This document shows positions 34,270-43,250 of a stretch of 64,000 nt of DNA, one piece after another. Below the pieces are notes generated by a model that was given only the letters and a program-made list of their open reading frames with translations, did not search any database and had not been told where the DNA came from. The first letter of the stretch is position 1. Each line of letters starts with the position of its first letter. The position numbers and the translations under genes are program-made. The DNA is taken from positions 1-64,000 of the forward strand of contig DXCN01000050.1 of the NCBI GenBank assembly GCA_019115985.1. The letters are read 5' to 3'. This DNA is from Candidatus Rothia avicola (GTDB lineage Bacteria > Actinomycetota > Actinomycetes > Actinomycetales > Micrococcaceae).

Positions 34270-37200
34270 ATGACAGATGAGCGCTACCTTCTGCCGGCTC
34301 CTGCCCGGGGCATATTTTTTGCTACTGAGAGGGATCCCGGTAGCACCGCCTATACCACCGCTGAGCTGGTAGCTTTTGACGGGGTGCCGCGGGCTGATTT
34401 GCTGAAGCAGGCCCTGGCCCAGGTCTATGCGGAGAACGAGGCGCTTCGGGCGGTCTTCACCACAGGGCCGGCCGATACCGCTGACGATACCGGTGTTGCG
34501 GCCCCCGGGCACGCTATCTTCTGGCGGGCTTTGAGCCCCCGGGAACACCTGGACCGGATCTGCCTGCTCCAGGAGGTGGAACTGGATCAGGATGAGGGCG
34601 CCGCCCAGGACGCTGATCAGGCTATCCACACCTGGGCCTCCCAGCGCCTGGGCAGGCCGCTGGACGTGCTCAACGGTGCCGGTGTGGACTCGGCCCTGGT
34701 GAGTTTGGGCGGGCGCTACTGGTTCTACCACGCCGTGCACCACCTGCTAGCGGACGGCTTTGCGGCCTACGAGCTTCTACGCCGCCTCTTTGCGATCTAC
34801 CGGGCTCTGGAAAGGGGGGAGATGCTCGCAACCCAGCAGCGGGCAAATCTAGCCGATCTAGCGCAGCAGGATACCGATGAAGTCCCCCTAGCGAGGGAGC
34901 ATACCCGTGCCTACCGCGACTACCTTGACACCCTGGATTGGGAGCAGGATCCCACCCTGGAACAGGGGCAGAGGCAGCCGGGGGACAGGTTCAGCGTCCG
35001 CTACCGGCTCCCCCTGTCCCCGGAATTACAGGAGCGCTACCGCCGCTACGGCCAGCAGGTGGGAGCCAGCTGGCCACAGCTGATGGTTGCTGCCCTGGGG
35101 TCCTACCTGGGGCGGGCGCAGCGGCTAGATCATTTCCGAGCCCTGGTTCCGCAGATGAACCGCCTCCTACCGGGCCGGTCTGCCCGTCCCTGCGCAAAAA
35201 CAGCCTGTACCGCCGTCAACCTGCTGCCGGTACTCTGCCCGGCAAGAGGGCAGGCCGCTGATATGGTGCGGGTGGTGCAGGAGGGACTCAGCTTTAACGC
35301 CCGGAATGCCCTGGCCCCCTATGAGGAGCTTGAAGCGGTGGCGGCCAGTTACGGGGCAAGGCTGGGTGGCGCCCAGATCAACGTGATTCCTTTTGACGAT
35401 TACCTGGACTGCGGAAAAGCCGGTGCCGGGCAGGTTATTAATGTGGCGGCCGGGCCTGTCCCCCATCTGACCTTGACCGTCCGGGGGATGCCCCACCGGA
35501 ACCGTCCCCTTGCCCTTGAGGTAGACATAAACCGGGTACTGGTACAGGCTGAGGCTGCCGGTGACTTTGCTGAGCGGCTGGTCAGCTGGCTGGACCGCTG
35601 GGTTCTTGCGGCTGCTGGCGGGCAGAGCATTGATGAACTGAGCCTGGCCACGGACTCGGAACAGAGTCAGCTGGATTTGTTCCAAGGTGAGAGGAAGGAC
35701 TACTCCTACCGGCCCCTGGCCGCTGTCTTTGAGGAACGGGCCCGTACCGTTCCCGAGGCTCTGGCTCTGGTGGAGGCCCCGTCCTATGAGGCGGATGGGC
35801 AGGGCGAAGCCGGTCAAGCTGTGCAGGAACCGAGGCAGCTAACCTACGGCCAGTTCCGGCGCTGGAGTCTTGCGCTGGCAGCTAGCTTGGAGCAGCAGGG
35901 GGTTGGGGCCGGTACACGGGTTGCTGTCCGAGGCGGGCGCAGCCTGGAGTTCATGGTTGCCGTGTATGCCCTGCTCTATTTGGGGGCGGTCTATGTTCCG
36001 CTGGAGCCCTCCCTGCCCCCTGCCCGAGTTCAGTCCATGTGCGAGGACGCCGGTGTGGGACTGGTCCTGGATACGGCCAGCGGGGTTGCTCCGCTGGCGG
36101 ACTTGGAGGGGCAGGGCTTAAGTCAGCCCCGTGAGCTAGCTGGACTGGAGCTAAGTGGTAGCAGCCCGCTCTATGTCCTCTTCACCTCCGGGTCAACGGG
36201 TAAGCCCAAGGGCGTTGAGGTCAGCGCTCAGGCACTCTACAACCGCCTTGCCTGGCAACAGGAGTTGCTGGGGCTCCGGGCCGGGGAGCTAGTGCTGCAC
36301 AAGACCCCCATTTCCTTTGATGTGCATGTTTGGGAGCTTTACTGGGGGCCAACCCAGGGTGCTAAGACCCTGCTCTGCGCTCCCGGTGGCCACCGGGATC
36401 CGGTCTACCTTGCTGGGCTGATGACCGACTACGCCGTTGACGTGCTGCACTTTGCCCCCAGTATGCTGGCTGCCCTGGTGGCCTCTTCCCGGGCAAGAGA
36501 CCTACTAGCGGCTGGCCCCTGCCCTCGAGCAATTATCTGTTCCGGTGAGGCCCTGGATGCCCAGCTGGTGGATTCGGTGCAGGGTTTGACCGCGGCGCGG
36601 GTCCACAATTTTTACGGTCCCACCGAGGCGGCTATTGATGTGACTGCCTACAGCATGGAGCCCGGGCAGGTACCGGCCGTTATTCCTATTGGCAGACCGG
36701 TTGCTAACACCGTCGTGTCGGTGCGGGACGCCGTCGGGCAGCCCTGCCCGCCCCTGGTTACCGGTGAGCTCTACCTGCACGGGATCCAGGTGTCCTCCGG
36801 CTACCTTAACCGTCCTGAGGCTACGGCCCAGGCCTTTAGCCAGGATGAGCGATTGGGGCCAACCTATGCCACGGGTGACCTGGTGCAGTGGGGGATGGAC
36901 GGCAACCTCTACTACCGGGGTCGGGCTGACCACCAGATTAAGATCCGCGGTCAGCGGGTGGAGCTCTCTGAGATTGAGACGGTTCTGGCAGCAAGCATCG
37001 GGGTGCAGCGTAGCTGCGTCCTCTACCGGAAGCAGGGGGCTGGTGAGAATCTGATTGCCTTCGTGCAGGGGGAGCCGGGGCTGAGCCGGGAGGGGCTCAT
37101 CCAGGCCGTGCGAAGCCAGGCTGAACAGAAACTGAGTAGCTATATGGTTCCCAGCATCTGGGTGGTGCTGGATGAGCTCCCTCTTACCCTCAACGGGAAG

Positions 37201-38268
37201 ATTGACCGGGCGGCTCTGTCTGCCCTAGAAGTGGAGGCGGAAGCCGGTGAAGAGGATCTTCCGCAGTCCATGACCCTTGAGCGCTACTGCCGGGTTTTCT
37301 CTGAGATCCTGGGGCAGCCGGCGGGGCCGGACACCGACTTTTTTGCCTCCGGCGGGCACTCGCTCCTGGCCTTGTCGCTGGTGGAGGCCCTGGGCAAAGA
37401 ATTTGGCCGGGACTTTTCTCTCATGTCCGTCTTGAGGAATCCCACGCCGGCTAGCCTAGCCGCCGCTGCCGATGATAGCGGCCAGGACGACTACCGGCCT
37501 GTTCTCACCCTGCGGGAGGGCGGGGGAGCGCCCATTATTTTCCTTCCCCCGGCCGGGGGGCTGAGCTGGTGCTACAGCTCCCTGCTGACCCTACTACCGG
37601 CTGACCGCCCGGTTCTAGCCCTACAGGCTGAGAACTATAGCGGAGCCCAGCAGCCAGAAGCCACCTCGGTCTCAGACCTAGCTGGCCGCTACCGGGAGTT
37701 GCTGCTCCGGCAGGTAGCGGGTAGAGGGACAGCGGTCAGTGGCCTGGAGGGGGCAACCCTGGTGGGGTGGTCGCTGGGTGGTATGGTCGCCCAGGAGCTG
37801 GCCCACCAGCTGGAGGCCCGGGGCCTTAACCTGGAGCGGGTTCTGCTGCTGGATTCCTATCCCCAGTCGCACTGGCGTAGTCTGCCCCCGGCAACGGAAT
37901 ATGACCGTTGGCTGGCGGTGGCTCGGATGGGTGGGCTGGAGTTGCCGGAGGAGCAGCTGACCGAAAACGGTGTTAGGGCTGCGCTCCGGGAGAGTCGTAG
38001 CGCTCTGGCAGCCCTGCCGGAGGAGATGCTGGGGGTCTGTCTGGAGCAGATTCAGCAGGCGATGAATCTGATCCGGCAGGGGGACCCGCAGATGATTTCT
38101 ACACCGCTGGTGCTTTTCTCGGCGCAAGCTAGCCAGGAGGCCGGTCTAAACCCCGCAGACTGGGGGCCTTTTGCCTCGTCCCTGCAGGTTACTACGGTTT
38201 CAGGTGCCCACACTGATCTGGTAAATGCCACAAAGGTAGCCGCAGCATTTAGACAGGTTTGGCCCTAA
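34270..38268 (+). CDS. entF: Siderophore NRPS, EntF-like (C-A-PCP-TE), predicted serine-activating
   Basis: C: HHLLADG; A: LFTSGSTGKPKG, FDVHVWELYWGP, YGPTEAAIDV; PCP: FFASGGHSLLALSL; TE: VGWSLGGM and distal SGAHTDLV. Confidence 0.92.
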   Translation: MTDERYLLPAPARGIFFATERDPGSTAYTTAELVAFDGVPRADLLKQALAQVYAENEALRAVFTTGPADTADDTGVAAPGHAIFWRALSPREHLDRICLLQEVELDQDEGAAQDADQAIHTWASQRLGRPLDVLNGAGVDSALVSLGGRYWFYHAVHHLLADGFAAYELLRRLFAIYRALERGEMLATQQRANLADLAQQDTDEVPLAREHTRAYRDYLDTLDWEQDPTLEQGQRQPGDRFSVRYRLPLSPELQERYRRYGQQVGASWPQLMVAALGSYLGRAQRLDHFRALVPQMNRLLPGRSARPCAKTACTAVNLLPVLCPARGQAADMVRVVQEGLSFNARNALAPYEELEAVAASYGARLGGAQINVIPFDDYLDCGKAGAGQVINVAAGPVPHLTLTVRGMPHRNRPLALEVDINRVLVQAEAAGDFAERLVSWLDRWVLAAAGGQSIDELSLATDSEQSQLDLFQGERKDYSYRPLAAVFEERARTVPEALALVEAPSYEADGQGEAGQAVQEPRQLTYGQFRRWSLALAASLEQQGVGAGTRVAVRGGRSLEFMVAVYALLYLGAVYVPLEPSLPPARVQSMCEDAGVGLVLDTASGVAPLADLEGQGLSQPRELAGLELSGSSPLYVLFTSGSTGKPKGVEVSAQALYNRLAWQQELLGLRAGELVLHKTPISFDVHVWELYWGPTQGAKTLLCAPGGHRDPVYLAGLMTDYAVDVLHFAPSMLAALVASSRARDLLAAGPCPRAIICSGEALDAQLVDSVQGLTAARVHNFYGPTEAAIDVTAYSMEPGQVPAVIPIGRPVANTVVSVRDAVGQPCPPLVTGELYLHGIQVSSGYLNRPEATAQAFSQDERLGPTYATGDLVQWGMDGNLYYRGRADHQIKIRGQRVELSEIETVLAASIGVQRSCVLYRKQGAGENLIAFVQGEPGLSREGLIQAVRSQAEQKLSSYMVPSIWVVLDELPLTLNGKIDRAALSALEVEAEAGEEDLPQSMTLERYCRVFSEILGQPAGPDTDFFASGGHSLLALSLVEALGKEFGRDFSLMSVLRNPTPASLAAAADDSGQDDYRPVLTLREGGGAPIIFLPPAGGLSWCYSSLLTLLPADRPVLALQAENYSGAQQPEATSVSDLAGRYRELLLRQVAGRGTAVSGLEGATLVGWSLGGMVAQELAHQLEARGLNLERVLLLDSYPQSHWRSLPPATEYDRWLAVARMGGLELPEEQLTENGVRAALRESRSALAALPEEMLGVCLEQIQQAMNLIRQGDPQMISTPLVLFSAQASQEAGLNPADWGPFASSLQVTTVSGAHTDLVNATKVAAAFRQVWP

Positions 38269-38347
38269 TAAAGAAAAGAAACATTGCTTTAATTGTGCTG
38301 GAAGGGTTGCCTTAAGTATTTGATATAGGCAAAAATGGGTCTTGTTC

Positions 38348-38366
38348 TTAGGCTACCCTAAGGTGC
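38348..38366. promoter_or_regulatory. Possible degenerate DtxR/IdeR-like box upstream of the surface beta-propeller gene
   Basis: TTAGGCTACCCTAAGGTGC matches the DtxR consensus at about 13 of 19 positions by hand. Confidence 0.4.
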
Positions 38367-38424
38367 TTGAGAGCCCTTCCTTACGGGGAGCTTTGCACCC
38401 CGTCTCACCACACAATGAGGACAC

Positions 38425-40506
38425 ATGGATACAAGTAAGACTCGGGCGAACCGTCGCCCTCGCAAGCGTTTTCTGCTAGCTGGTGGCACCTCTGCGCTGG
38501 CAATCGCCGCCCTGGTTGCTCCTGCTATTGGCTCTGCAACCCAGGCTCAGGCTGCTGACGCTGCTCCGCGCTACTTCTCGGTAGCTGCCGAACAGACCCA
38601 GGGTCTGCCTGGCCAGTACCAGGTAGCTCAGGCAGCTGACGGCTATATCTGGGTCACCGGCTCATCAGGCCGTCCGCCCATTGAAACCGCCACCATCGCT
38701 AAGGTCGACCCTGCAACCATGAAGATTGTGGCTTCTGCACAGTTGCAGACTACCGCTGCCAAGGACCGCAAGACCGGCGAGCAGCTGGGCTTCCAGATCG
38801 TTGGCCCCTACGGCATTGACACCGACGATGTTAACGGCACCGTCTGGGTAACCAATACCCGCACCAACTCGGTCTCCGTCTACAGCCAGGCCAACATGGA
38901 ACTGCTCTACACCTCCCTGGATGAGAACGCTGATACCCAGGTTCTTAGCCACCCCCGCGAGGTGCTGGTTGACCCCTCCAAGGGCTACGCCTACGTTGGC
39001 AGCAACGCTTACATCACTGTCTTTGATCTGAAGACTTACCAGGTGGTCAAGAAGATTGAGAGCCCCACGGATAATGCCGGTCGCCAGTCCAAGATGAACA
39101 TGGCTCTGGATGAGAGCAGCGGGCGCCTCTTTGTCCCTGACCTGGCCGGTAACGTCCTGGAGGTTATTAACACCAATAGCCTGGAGGTTGTGGACAAGTT
39201 CCCGCTGACCATCCCGGTCGCTACCGCTAGCCTCAGCGCCTCAGACGTTGCCTACGATGCCTCCCTGAACGAACTCTACGTCTCCTCCCAGGGGAGCGAC
39301 GGCTCTAACTCCGGTGTCGGTGTCTACGACGGCACCACCGGCGCCTTCAAGACCTTTATTGATTTCGGTTCCCGTGCTGTGGGGTTGGATAACGACGAGG
39401 CCCGTGACCTGGTCTATGTTACCGACTTCGGTACCGGCCAGGTAGGAATCATCGACGGTGCCACCGACACCATTGTTGGCCTGGCCAACACCGGCGAACG
39501 GGGAGCTAACGACGTTGAGGTCCTGCAGGATGGCTCAGCCTTCGTGGTCAATAAGGCTACCTATGCTGAGAACGTAGAGGTTCCCTTCACCCTGGACTTC
39601 AACACCGGTGAATACCGTACCGCTAGCACCGAGCAAAAGGGTAAGGACGCAGAACTCACCCCCATCAGCGCTAACGCCTTCACCAAGATCCGTGCAACCG
39701 AGACCACCGCACCGGCGCCGGTCCCCAACCCCGATGTTGAGCAGGTCAAGGCAGAAACCGCTGACGGTGCTACCGTGAGTACCGCTAAGGTGCTAGCTGA
39801 CGGCTCCACCCTGGAGATCACCGGTACCGGCTGGAAGCACCCCAGCCAGGGCGGTTCTATTATCTCCGTCAAGGCTGACCGCGGGTCACTGAGCTACCAG
39901 AATGAGTCGGTGATCGCTTCGGTGGATGCTGATGCTGATGGCAACTGGACCCTGACCCTGCCCTTCCCCTCGGAGGCTAACGGCTACAACACCACCTGGG
40001 CTGAGGGTAGCAGCCATACCCTGCACTTCCTCAGCGGTTCCGCCAAGGAAGGTGATGTCGTTCGCTCACCCGTCCTGAACATCACTGTTGGTCCGGCTCA
40101 GGCTCCCGTGATAACCGCTGCTGATCCGGTTCAGCTGCCCTTCGCCGGTTACGGTGAGGTTATCGACGTGAAGAACCCCCCGGTTGTTCCCGAGCCCACC
40201 CCGGAGCCGACCGTAGCGCCGACTTCCGAGCCTACGGCCAAGCCCACTGCCGAGCCCACCGTTGAACCGACTGTCGCTCCCACCGCTGAGCCCACCGCTG
40301 AGTCCACCGTGGCCCCCACAGTTGAGCCGACCGCTGAGCCCACCGTTGAGCCGACTGTTGCTCCTAGCGCTGAGCCCAGCCCCTCAGCTTCCTCTGGTAA
40401 GAAGCTGGCTTACACCGGTGCCTCTGTGGCTCTGGTAGCTGGCGCTGGTGCCCTGGCTGTCCTCGGCGGTCTGGTCATCCTGGCCCGTCGTCGCAAGCAG
40501 GCCTAA
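38425..40506 (+). CDS. Wall-anchored YncE-like beta-propeller protein with shared surface module and Pro-Thr stalk
   Basis: Signal peptide; propeller-type repeats (GPYGIDTDDVNGTVWVTNTRTNSVSVY..); module GTGW..SSHTLHFLSGSAKEGD; EPT repeats; LAYTG plus TM plus RRRKQA sorting signal. Confidence 0.83.
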   Translation: MDTSKTRANRRPRKRFLLAGGTSALAIAALVAPAIGSATQAQAADAAPRYFSVAAEQTQGLPGQYQVAQAADGYIWVTGSSGRPPIETATIAKVDPATMKIVASAQLQTTAAKDRKTGEQLGFQIVGPYGIDTDDVNGTVWVTNTRTNSVSVYSQANMELLYTSLDENADTQVLSHPREVLVDPSKGYAYVGSNAYITVFDLKTYQVVKKIESPTDNAGRQSKMNMALDESSGRLFVPDLAGNVLEVINTNSLEVVDKFPLTIPVATASLSASDVAYDASLNELYVSSQGSDGSNSGVGVYDGTTGAFKTFIDFGSRAVGLDNDEARDLVYVTDFGTGQVGIIDGATDTIVGLANTGERGANDVEVLQDGSAFVVNKATYAENVEVPFTLDFNTGEYRTASTEQKGKDAELTPISANAFTKIRATETTAPAPVPNPDVEQVKAETADGATVSTAKVLADGSTLEITGTGWKHPSQGGSIISVKADRGSLSYQNESVIASVDADADGNWTLTLPFPSEANGYNTTWAEGSSHTLHFLSGSAKEGDVVRSPVLNITVGPAQAPVITAADPVQLPFAGYGEVIDVKNPPVVPEPTPEPTVAPTSEPTAKPTAEPTVEPTVAPTAEPTAESTVAPTVEPTAEPTVEPTVAPSAEPSPSASSGKKLAYTGASVALVAGAGALAVLGGLVILARRRKQA
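40190..40385 (+). repeat. Degenerate EPT(A/V) coding repeats (Pro-Thr-Glu wall-spanning stalk)
   Basis: Tandem gagcccaccg(c/t)(t) type 12-bp units encoding EPTAEPTVEPTVAPT... Confidence 0.8.
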
Positions 40507-40544
40507 GCAGCTTACCCCTAGGGCGGCAAGCTAAAAGTCTGAAA

Positions 40545-40585
40545 CCCTCGCCCGGTGGAGATTATCCACCGGGCGGGGGTCTATT
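40545..40585 (+). terminator. Terminator after the surface protein gene, before the spc operon
   Basis: ccctcgcccggtggagattatccaccgggcgggggt then ctattcattt. Confidence 0.7.
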
Positions 40586-40950
40586 CATTTCAGGGGTCGA
40601 CGGTGGGCCAGTGAGTGGGGTATCACCAGAAAAAGTTGTCAAGCCCCCTGTTACAAGCCGGGCTACCGTGATAGGCTAGGGGGCACGTGTGATTACGTAT
40701 ACCTTATCGTGAGCACACGGCCACGGATTTCTTCGTGCCACAGCATAATGCCGCTCACTGGCGGGGTTCGCCCGCTGAGGCGGGTCCAGATGCTCGGGGG
40801 CATGATTAAATCCCAGGCGCGTCCGCCAACTCTCGCCACCAAAACAGAGGTGACCAGCAGACCGGCGCGTCAACATCCCGTAGAAATGTTCCGCAAGGCT
40901 GGCTCACAAGATATACCGTGTGTCGGAACCGGCGAGACGACAGGAGAAAT

Positions 40951-41322
40951 ATGATTCAGCAGGAGTCACGACTCAAGGTTGCTGACAACACCGGTGCGAA
41001 GGAAATCCTGACCATCCGTGTTCTCGGTGGCTCAAAGCGTCGTTACGCAGGCATTGGCGACATCATCGTCGCAACCGTCAAGGACGCAATCCCCGGCGGT
41101 ACCGTAAAGAAGGGCGATGTTGTTAAGGCAGTAGTCGTCCGCACCAAGAAGGAAGTTCGTCGTCCCGACGGCTCCTACATCAAGTTCGACGAGAACTCAG
41201 CAGTAATTCTCAAGAACACCGATGGTGACCCCCGTGGCACCCGTATCTTCGGACCTGTTGGCCGCGAACTGCGCGACAAGAAGTTCATGAAGATCATTTC
41301 ACTTGCTCCGGAGGTGCTCTAA
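40951..41322 (+). CDS. rplN: 50S ribosomal protein L14
   Basis: [37 protein letters not shown]; ggagaa RBS; ORF 40918 start is upstream extension. Confidence 0.98.
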   Translation: MIQQESRLKVADNTGAKEILTIRVLGGSKRRYAGIGDIIVATVKDAIPGGTVKKGDVVKAVVVRTKKEVRRPDGSYIKFDENSAVILKNTDGDPRGTRIFGPVGRELRDKKFMKIISLAPEVL

Positions 41323-41325
41323 CTC

Positions 41326-41661
41326 ATGGCTAAGATCAAGTCTGGCGACCTGGTACAGGTTATTTCAGGTGCAGATAAGGGTAAGCAGGGCAAGGTTCTG
41401 AAGGTATTCCCCAAGACCGAGCGCGTGCTGGTTGAAGGCGTTAAGATCGTCACCAAGCACAACAAGGCTAACCCCATGACCGGCGAAGCTGGCGGCATCG
41501 AAAAGGTTGAGGCACCGATTCACGTTTCAAACGTTGCAATCGTTGATCCCGAGACCAAGAAGCCGACCCGCGTTGGTTACCGCCTCGAGACCGTAGAGCG
41601 CAATGGCAAGGAACGCACTGTTCGCGTTCGCGTTGCCAAGAGCTCGGGTAAGGACATCTAA
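41326..41661 (+). CDS. rplX: 50S ribosomal protein L24
   Basis: [27 protein letters not shown]. Confidence 0.97.
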   Translation: MAKIKSGDLVQVISGADKGKQGKVLKVFPKTERVLVEGVKIVTKHNKANPMTGEAGGIEKVEAPIHVSNVAIVDPETKKPTRVGYRLETVERNGKERTVRVRVAKSSGKDI

Positions 41662-42221
41662 TGACCGAAGCAAAGATTACCCCTCGTTTCAAGACTAAGT
41701 TCAACGAAGTAGTCACCCCCGCCCTGCAGGAAGAGTTCAAGTACGAGAACATCATGCAGGCACCGAAGATCGTTAAGGTCGTCGTTAACATGGGTGTTGG
41801 TGAAGCTGCTAAGGACGCGAAGCTCATGGATGGTGCTATCCGCGACCTCACCGCTATCACCGGTCAGAAGCCGCTCGTTACCCGCGCGAAGAAGTCCATC
41901 GCACAGTTCAAGCTGCGCGAAGGTCAGCCCATCGGCGCACACGTCACCCTCCGTGGCGATCGCATGTGGGAATTCCTCGACCGCCTCGTCACCCTGGCAC
42001 TTCCCCGTATCCGCGACTTCCGCGGCCTCTCGGACCGCCAGTTCGACGGTAACGGTAACTACACCTTCGGTCTGACCGAACAGTCCATGTTCCACGAAAT
42101 CGATCAGGACTCAATTGATCGCGTACGTGGTATGGACATCACCGTAGTAACCACCGCAAAGACCGACGATGAAGGCCGTGCGCTTCTGAAGGCACTCGGC
42201 TTCCCGTTCAAGACCCAGTAA
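41661..42221 (+). CDS. rplE: 50S ribosomal protein L5
   Basis: [37 protein letters not shown]. Confidence 0.98.
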   Translation: MTEAKITPRFKTKFNEVVTPALQEEFKYENIMQAPKIVKVVVNMGVGEAAKDAKLMDGAIRDLTAITGQKPLVTRAKKSIAQFKLREGQPIGAHVTLRGDRMWEFLDRLVTLALPRIRDFRGLSDRQFDGNGNYTFGLTEQSMFHEIDQDSIDRVRGMDITVVTTAKTDDEGRALLKALGFPFKTQ

Positions 42222-42288
42222 CGACTACGTTATAGGTCCGCACCGAATCACGGTGAGGAAACCATAACGAGGAAGGGCTCAGCCCACC

Positions 42289-42687
42289 ATGACTATGACA
42301 GATCCTGTCGCAGATATGCTGACCCGTTTGCGCAACGCAAACTCAGCGCATCACGACACCGTGTCAATGCCTTACTCCAAGCTCAAGGCTCGCATCGCCG
42401 AGATCCTCAAGGCTGAAGGCTACATCGCTGACTTCAAGGAAGAGGAAGCAAAGGTCGGTAAGACCCTCACCCTCGAACTGAAGTTCGGCCCCTCACGTGA
42501 GCGCTCCATCGTAGGCGTTCGCCGCATTTCCAAGCCGGGTTTGCGTGTATACGCAAAGTCCACCAACCTGCCCCAGGTACACGGTGGCCTCGGCATCGCA
42601 ATCCTGTCAACCTCTTCAGGTCTGCTCACTGACAAGCAGGCTGCGAAGAAGGGTGTTGGCGGCGAAGTCGTCGCTTACATCTGGTAG
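42289..42687 (+). CDS. rpsH: 30S ribosomal protein S8
   Basis: [44 protein letters not shown]. Confidence 0.98.
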   Translation: MTMTDPVADMLTRLRNANSAHHDTVSMPYSKLKARIAEILKAEGYIADFKEEEAKVGKTLTLELKFGPSRERSIVGVRRISKPGLRVYAKSTNLPQVHGGLGIAILSTSSGLLTDKQAAKKGVGGEVVAYIW

Positions 42688-42711
42688 TCGGTAGAAGAGA
42701 AAGGAAGAAGA

Positions 42712-43248
42712 ATGTCACGTATTGGACGTCTCCCCATCTCGGTTCCTGCCGGCGTTGAGGTAAAGATTGACGGCAACGTAGTTGTTGTTAAGGGTGCAAA
42801 GGGCGAACTGACCCACGAGGTTGCTGCTCCCATCACCGTTGCACTCGAAGACGGTGTTGTCACCGTTTCTCGCCCGAACGATGAGCGTGCATCACGTTCA
42901 CTGCACGGCCTGACCCGCACCCTGATTCAGAACATGATCATCGGTGTTGCCGAGGGCTACTCCAAGAAGCTCGAAATCGTTGGTACCGGTTACCGTGTAA
43001 CCGCTAAGGGTTCCGACCTCGAGTTCGCACTTGGCTACTCACACCCCATCACCATCGAAGCACCCGAGGGTATCACCTTCGCTGTTGAGGGCGCTAACAA
43101 GCTGACCGTTTCCGGTATCAGCAAGCAGCAGGTAGGCCAGGTAGCCGCTAACATCCGCGGTCTGCGTAAGCCCGATCCCTACAAGGGTAAGGGTGTTCGC
43201 TACGAAGGCGAGCAGATCCGTCGCAAGGTCGGAAAGGCTGGTAAGTAA
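42712..43248 (+). CDS. rplF: 50S ribosomal protein L6
   Basis: [32 protein letters not shown]. Confidence 0.98.
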   Translation: MSRIGRLPISVPAGVEVKIDGNVVVVKGAKGELTHEVAAPITVALEDGVVTVSRPNDERASRSLHGLTRTLIQNMIIGVAEGYSKKLEIVGTGYRVTAKGSDLEFALGYSHPITIEAPEGITFAVEGANKLTVSGISKQQVGQVAANIRGLRKPDPYKGKGVRYEGEQIRRKVGKAGK

Positions 43249-43250
43249 CA

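Noticed and set aside
34090-35817. Minus-strand ORFs of 216-217 aa opposite ArCP/entF
   Set aside because: Shadow ORFs of the NRPS gene without conserved motifs.
40190-40385. Possible CRISPR or noncoding tandem repeat
   Set aside because: Short 12-bp degenerate units in frame within a coding sequence, encoding an EPT stalk; no spacers.
20359-40950. Mobile element origin with direct repeats or integrase at the siderophore insertion edges
   Set aside because: No transposase, integrase, tRNA or clear flanking direct repeats were found by reading; not supportable without alignment to an empty site.
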